Assembly: GCA_002699335.1 (NCBI GenBank)
Contig: PACG01000047.1
Coordinates: 1 to 8,729, forward strand
Direction of reading: 5' to 3'
From: Candidatus Poribacteria bacterium
Lineage (GTDB): Bacteria; Poribacteria; WGA-4E; UBA9662
Length of the DNA stretch: 8,729 nt
Part shown: in pieces, positions 5,488 through 8,729 of the stretch
Layout of the letters: each line of letters begins with the position of its first letter
Position numbering within the stretch: position 1 is the first letter of the stretch
Made by a program: the position numbers and the translations under genes
The notes under the pieces: model-generated
What the model saw: only the letters and a program-made list of their open reading frames with translations
Databases searched by the model: none
What the model was told of the DNA's origin: nothing

Positions 5488-6270
5488 TCATTCGTAAAAA
5501 TTGTGAATCACCAGTACAGGATCGGAATCGGGTTCCAACTCGATGGTAATACTGTCCGCGGTGGGCAAAAATTCATTGCGTATTGCCGTCGGTTGATCCG
5601 GGTCAATCCACAATCCTGCTAGATCCCAACGCAACCCGCTGGATCTTCGAACCCTAACGTTTCTGTCGTGCGCGATTAGTGAAATTCGTTCTAGTTGATC
5701 GTTATTGATTTGGCCGCCTACTATTTCTGTCTTGCGTTTAATCCTGACTATAGTTCGCGGAAGATAAACCGTTTGCAATGGATCTCGCATCTCCACATTT
5801 ACCTCTGGACAATGTTGATGAACCAATCGCATTAACTTCAGGTTACCTAAAAAATGGTCGATCTCGTAAAAACGGGGTAGGGCACCATAAATATGAAGAC
5901 GCTGACAGCCAAATTGTTCTAGGGACAGCATGACAGCTAACTGGCCATCCGTGACACCTTTGTCGAATCTACCAACCCATTCTGGAATAACTTCTATCCC
6001 CAAATAATTGGATTGATCTGTTAACAATCCGTCATCGGTAACAGAATCCAGATCGCCAATTAACTGAGTGGGTCGAAAGTTGGAATCGAAAGCCTTGTTC
6101 AGCACATCAAAAATACGGAGGCCACCATCGGCGCAGATCAGGGGACATCCACGGCCTGTTGCCTCCTGGATTACCCGATGATAAAAAATGAGTCGATCCA
6201 AATCATAGAACCCATTCAGAAAAATTAGCCCGGTTTTAGGTGTAGCGTTCCCCATCCGTTTAGGCCTCAT
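5488..6270 (-). CDS. Thiamine pyrophosphokinase-like protein
   Basis: Thiamine pyrophosphokinase makes thiamine diphosphate from thiamine and ATP in the cytoplasm. The 260-residue protein (usual length about 210-220) shows the family blocks in order: ICADGG (45-50), LIGDLDS (70-76), DKGVTDGQLAV (103-113), GALPRFYEIDHFLGN (129-143), and a C-terminal thiamine-binding-type domain with SSGLRWDLAGLW (210-221) and IRNEF (230-234). Two catalytic loops are each about two residues longer than common DKTD and GGRxDH forms, so a related substrate is possible. It is the last gene of the operon and overlaps the DUF2156-type gene by 11 bases. The ATG at 6253-6255 may be the true start: GAGG (6264-6267) stands eight bases before it, while ATG 6270 has no ribosome binding site. 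No riboswitch or other thiamine gene is visible. Confidence 0.8.
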   Translation of the reverse strand: MRPKRMGNATPKTGLIFLNGFYDLDRLIFYHRVIQEATGRGCPLICADGGLRIFDVLNKAFDSNFRPTQLIGDLDSVTDDGLLTDQSNYLGIEVIPEWVGRFDKGVTDGQLAVMLSLEQFGCQRLHIYGALPRFYEIDHFLGNLKLMRLVHQHCPEVNVEMRDPLQTVYLPRTIVRIKRKTEIVGGQINNDQLERISLIAHDRNVRVRRSSGLRWDLAGLWIDPDQPTAIRNEFLPTADSITIELEPDSDPVLVIHNFYE

Positions 6271-7261
6271 TGGCTAGTCGAAGAGCAAAACATTTCTCTA
6301 GTCGACTGGGACGATAGGACATTTTCACCCGCGTTAAATTTTGCAATCTCGAATCGCCCATAACGTTAATCCACTTTTCGGTGCGTTGGGCACATAATTG
6401 GCGGAAAATAAATTGGGCTAGACCTGGATATCGAAGATCTGTCACCTCAAAAAGAACACAAAAGGTGTCTGGCCCTAAGGCGTAACCCAACGTGTAAGCA
6501 CAAATACGACAAGCGATTTTCACCACTAGACCGAACAGGTTCAGCTTGTCTGCTATCTGCAGTCCAATTCGGTGGGCAAGAGATGAATCTTCCAGTAAAG
6601 CACGATATACCTGGTCTGGAAACGTCTTGGCACGTGAAGTAGACCACTGCTGGTACAATCTCAAACAATCCTCAGCCTTGTTGGGGGAGTAGGGACTTAC
6701 TTCGGCTGAAGGATAAGCGGCTTTGAAAGTGTTGATGGCATGACGCTTGCTTTTGTAAGTGTTACCTCTGAGATCAACCAGCTTTTGGCGGCGATAGATA
6801 AACTCCGTCTCTGTTTCAGCCGCATGAAATCTTTTAGAAGCAGATGTGGAATTTGTACCGGCTTCAGGCAACAGCGAACATAGCAAGATGGGCATATTTT
6901 CAATGCGTACGATATGAGGCCGTTGACTCTGGGAGAGCATGAAGTTGAAGGCCCGGTCTAAAACGGATACGAAGTTCTCGGTGTCCGTACTATTTTTCGC
7001 TTTTGGATAGCTGTAGTCGCCGAATGGCGCAATAGGCATAAAGTAGTCTTCCGCTTGCTTGGCGAACAGGCAGAAGTAGCCATCCCAGATAGCCCAGTAA
7101 AAGTCGAAAAAATCCCGCCAAATATAGTGACTGGCAAAGGCATAGGCCGATGGCAGAGTGACAAAGTCTGTCTGAAATTGTAAACGTCGATAGGCCCTAG
7201 CTAGGTAATCGGCAAAGATCTGCCTGTCAGCAAGGGTCAGTGGGTGGAGCAATTTTGGCAA
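6260..7261 (-). CDS. DUF2156 / LPG-synthase C-terminal-domain protein
   Basis: A 333-residue soluble protein with no signal peptide or membrane segment, matching the DUF2156 family, which has two tandem GNAT-like folds and is related to the C-terminal aminoacyl-transfer domain of MprF lysyl-phosphatidylglycerol synthase. Landmarks are ASHYIWRDFF (43-52), DGYFCLF (60-66), YFMPIAPFGDY (73-83), IVRIENMP (117-124), LVDLRGNTYKSKRHAINTFK (161-180), LEDSSLAHRIGL (223-234), AYTLGYALGPDTFCVLFEVTD (255-275) and INVMGDSRL (298-306). The stand-alone protein lacks the membrane flippase part of MprF; such proteins may transfer aminoacyl or acyl groups, but the substrate is unknown. The longest start is TTG at 7259-7261, inside the preceding YkgJ-type gene (35-base overlap); no ribosome binding site is clear. 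An in-frame TTG at 7250-7252 is an alternative. PLTLADR at 7-13 is the normal N-terminus. Confidence 0.8.
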   Translation of the reverse strand: MPKLLHPLTLADRQIFADYLARAYRRLQFQTDFVTLPSAYAFASHYIWRDFFDFYWAIWDGYFCLFAKQAEDYFMPIAPFGDYSYPKAKNSTDTENFVSVLDRAFNFMLSQSQRPHIVRIENMPILLCSLLPEAGTNSTSASKRFHAAETETEFIYRRQKLVDLRGNTYKSKRHAINTFKAAYPSAEVSPYSPNKAEDCLRLYQQWSTSRAKTFPDQVYRALLEDSSLAHRIGLQIADKLNLFGLVVKIACRICAYTLGYALGPDTFCVLFEVTDLRYPGLAQFIFRQLCAQRTEKWINVMGDSRLQNLTRVKMSYRPSRLEKCFALRLANEA

Positions 7262-7865
7262 CCACTTTTTCGGTCAGCCTGGTTAACTGTCTAACAACAA
7301 CTACATTCTCTTGGAAACAGCCGATTAAATCCCTGTTCTGGGCGATCCGATTCACAATTATCTCCGATTCGAGAAACGATGAAATGTGATCCACATAATG
7401 CTGAAAGAATGGGGTTTGGATCTCAGCCTCAGCAAAGGGGCAAATCGGATCTATACCTAACACAACTTTCTGCCCATCGACATCTCGCATAATTGCCAAA
7501 GGATAGATCTGGCAATCCAGTGGTCGATGTTCGTAGATGGTACATTGTTGAGTATCGGGGTCAAAAGCAGGGCAAATGAATAAATCTCGATATGGTTTTA
7601 GACGAATCTGCCGGCTGGAACCATCCCTACTATTCTGAAAAAGATCAGCCGATAATCCTGCTTGAATTGCCTTATCAAACTCTTCTTTAGTAAAAATAGG
7701 TGCTAAATGGCTCTGCTGATCTAGGAAACGACAGCAGACATCACAAGAGAAGCAAGTTTGGCTTGGAATAATCTGTTTCAATGTTGGATATTGTTCACAG
7801 TCAGTGCCCTTGGATGTTTCGGTCCATGAGGATTGTTCATTCAACAGGGTCATCTTCCCGACCAT
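7227..7865 (-). CDS. YkgJ-family cysteine-cluster (putative Zn/Fe-chelating) protein
   Basis: A 212-residue cytoplasmic protein with the CxxCxxCC domain: C38-F-S-C41-D-V-C44-C45, then C98 in FICPAF, C108 in QCTIYEHRPLDC with C118, and C142 in ICPF. The spacing matches YkgJ-type proteins, presumed to bind zinc or an iron-sulfur cluster; the family's biochemical role is not established, although a similar cluster occurs in the flagellin lysine methylase FliB. The long C-terminal part (150-205) is mostly helical and unassigned. The 5' end overlaps the M23 gene by 16 bases from ATG 7865, which has AAGG nine bases upstream. The second ATG, at 7851-7853, would give the classic ATGA overlap with the M23 stop. 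The 3' end overlaps the DUF2156 gene by 35 bases, which suggests translational coupling through the cluster. Confidence 0.85.
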   Translation of the reverse strand: MVGKMTLLNEQSSWTETSKGTDCEQYPTLKQIIPSQTCFSCDVCCRFLDQQSHLAPIFTKEEFDKAIQAGLSADLFQNSRDGSSRQIRLKPYRDLFICPAFDPDTQQCTIYEHRPLDCQIYPLAIMRDVDGQKVVLGIDPICPFAEAEIQTPFFQHYVDHISSFLESEIIVNRIAQNRDLIGCFQENVVVVRQLTRLTEKVVAKIAPPTDPC

Positions 7866-8729
7866 AGGTTGGTACCTTCGGTGGGGTCAAGGACATGCTT
7901 GAGCGTTGAGAAATTGACCTCAATCCACTGCTCAGGGGCAACCGCGACACCGTTGACCGCCATGTGCCAATGTAGATGTGGCCCTGTTACCTGCCCCGTT
8001 GCCCCCATTAAACCGATTTGCTGGTTCTTTTCGACCCTGCCGCCAACTTCAACCTTAATTTCACTAAGATGGTTGTAGCTGGTTGAAACCCCTTGACCGT
8101 GGTTGATAATGACACTGTTGCCGTAAATGTGAAGGCGTTCTGCTAGTGTCACAATACCGTTACTGCCCGCATAAATAGCTGTGCCCGTCTGGTTGGCGAT
8201 ATCGGTTCCCAGATGATGTCGCTTTACACCGGTGTTATATTCCCGGTATTTACCAAAGGGTGAGGTTAGAGTGCCGGAAGCGGGTCGTACAAAGGGTGCT
8301 ACCCACAGTTGTTCAGCAGTTTGATCGGCTACCGCGTAGGCCTTCGCTCGCTTGGCGTTATCTTCTCTGCTTTTGGACTTATCGAGCATCACCTTCTGTT
8401 TTTCCGGCGAGAGTTTGATATAACCGCCCTGCTCGAACTCAGTCTCCTCAATTTCCAAAATGAAGACCTGTTCTGATTGATTGCCTGCCAGGTCGGTAGC
8501 AACTGTCTCCACAGAATGATAGCCGGCTTGTTGACCGACACCAATTCCAACCAGACCCCGGTACCAATGCAGTTTTTGTCCTGCATCCGGATTAGTGGAT
8601 AGCGGATAAAGAGGCAAATTTTTTCCAAAAAGAGTAGCTTGAATCTCTTTTAAAAGTTCGTTAGTAACGATAAAAAGGGCTAGGGTATTTCCTTGGGTTC
8701 CAACTTTGGGCTTCGTTTCTAGTTTGACT
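7850..8729 (-). CDS. M23-family zinc metallopeptidase, 5' end beyond the window
   Basis: A peptidoglycan endopeptidase of the LytM/M23 type. The reading frame has no stop from 7850 to the window edge; codons from 8728 onward read through VKLETKPKVGTQGNTLAL, so an apparent TTG start at 8617 is not the real one and the N-terminus lies outside. Counting from that TTG, the M23 domain covers about 112-232: LTSPFGKYREYNTG (117-130), HHLGTD with ligands H135 and D139, YGNSVIINHG (165-174), YNHLSE (181-186), GATGQVTGPHLHWHM (205-219) with H214 and ligand H216. Upstream is an Ig-like or beta-rich segment (P-KVGTQGNT..., DLAGN at 42-46), as in cell-wall-directed M23 proteins that carry a periplasmic N-terminal part. 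The metal ligands are intact, so it should be active. It is the first visible gene of the operon. Confidence 0.85.
   Translation of the reverse strand, partial: VKLETKPKVGTQGNTLALFIVTNELLKEIQATLFGKNLPLYPLSTNPDAGQKLHWYRGLVGIGVGQQAGYHSVETVATDLAGNQSEQVFILEIEETEFEQGGYIKLSPEKQKVMLDKSKSREDNAKRAKAYAVADQTAEQLWVAPFVRPASGTLTSPFGKYREYNTGVKRHHLGTDIANQTGTAIYAGSNGIVTLAERLHIYGNSVIINHGQGVSTSYNHLSEIKVEVGGRVEKNQQIGLMGATGQVTGPHLHWHMAVNGVAVAPEQWIEVNFSTLKHVLDPTEGTNLWSGR

Overview
The window is bacterial chromosomal DNA with moderate base composition and loose gene packing: about 350 bases open before the first gene and about 870 lie between two minus-strand genes. It carries an insertion-sequence end, one clearly dead gene and possibly a second. 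The mix of a rhamnonate-dehydratase-like enolase-superfamily enzyme, an exported LamG protein ending in a short 'GKLATNW..LK' tail, and small lipoproteins recalls uncultured marine or sponge-associated lineages such as Candidatus Poribacteria. That placement is a tentative inference; no rRNA or tRNA gene is present to test it.

Left part, plus strand. Bases 1-105 look like the 3' end of an IS5-type transposase gene plus the right inverted repeat. After a possible promoter (206-235) and a possible 15-codon leader comes a 411-residue enolase-superfamily dehydratase (355-1590) with all expected metal and catalytic residues. A former alpha/beta-hydrolase gene follows (1617-2220), broken by two nonsense codons, four single-base indels and a deletion that removed the catalytic Asp region. 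Next are a secreted LamG-domain protein (2313-3110) and, three bases after its stop and in the same frame, a class I methyltransferase with a CxxC...CxxC N-terminus (3114-3779).

Middle. A minus-strand lipoprotein with an NTF2/SnoaL-like domain (4052-4618) has a good RBS and a good sigma70-like promoter. The roughly 870 bases upstream hold a 19-bp terminator-type hairpin (4886-4930), two protein-like open stretches that may be a dead gene, and several inverted repeats.

Right part, minus strand. Four overlapping genes form one operon, in transcription order: an M23 metallopeptidase cut by the window edge (7850 to beyond 8729), a YkgJ-type cysteine-cluster protein (7227-7865), a DUF2156/LPG-synthase-C-like acyltransferase-fold protein (6260-7261) and a thiamine pyrophosphokinase-like protein (5488-6270). 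The overlaps (16, 35 and 11 bases) suggest coupled translation. What the four proteins do together is unknown. They suggest envelope work (M23, DUF2156) combined with a metal-binding protein and a cofactor kinase. This operon is the best candidate in the window for something not yet described.
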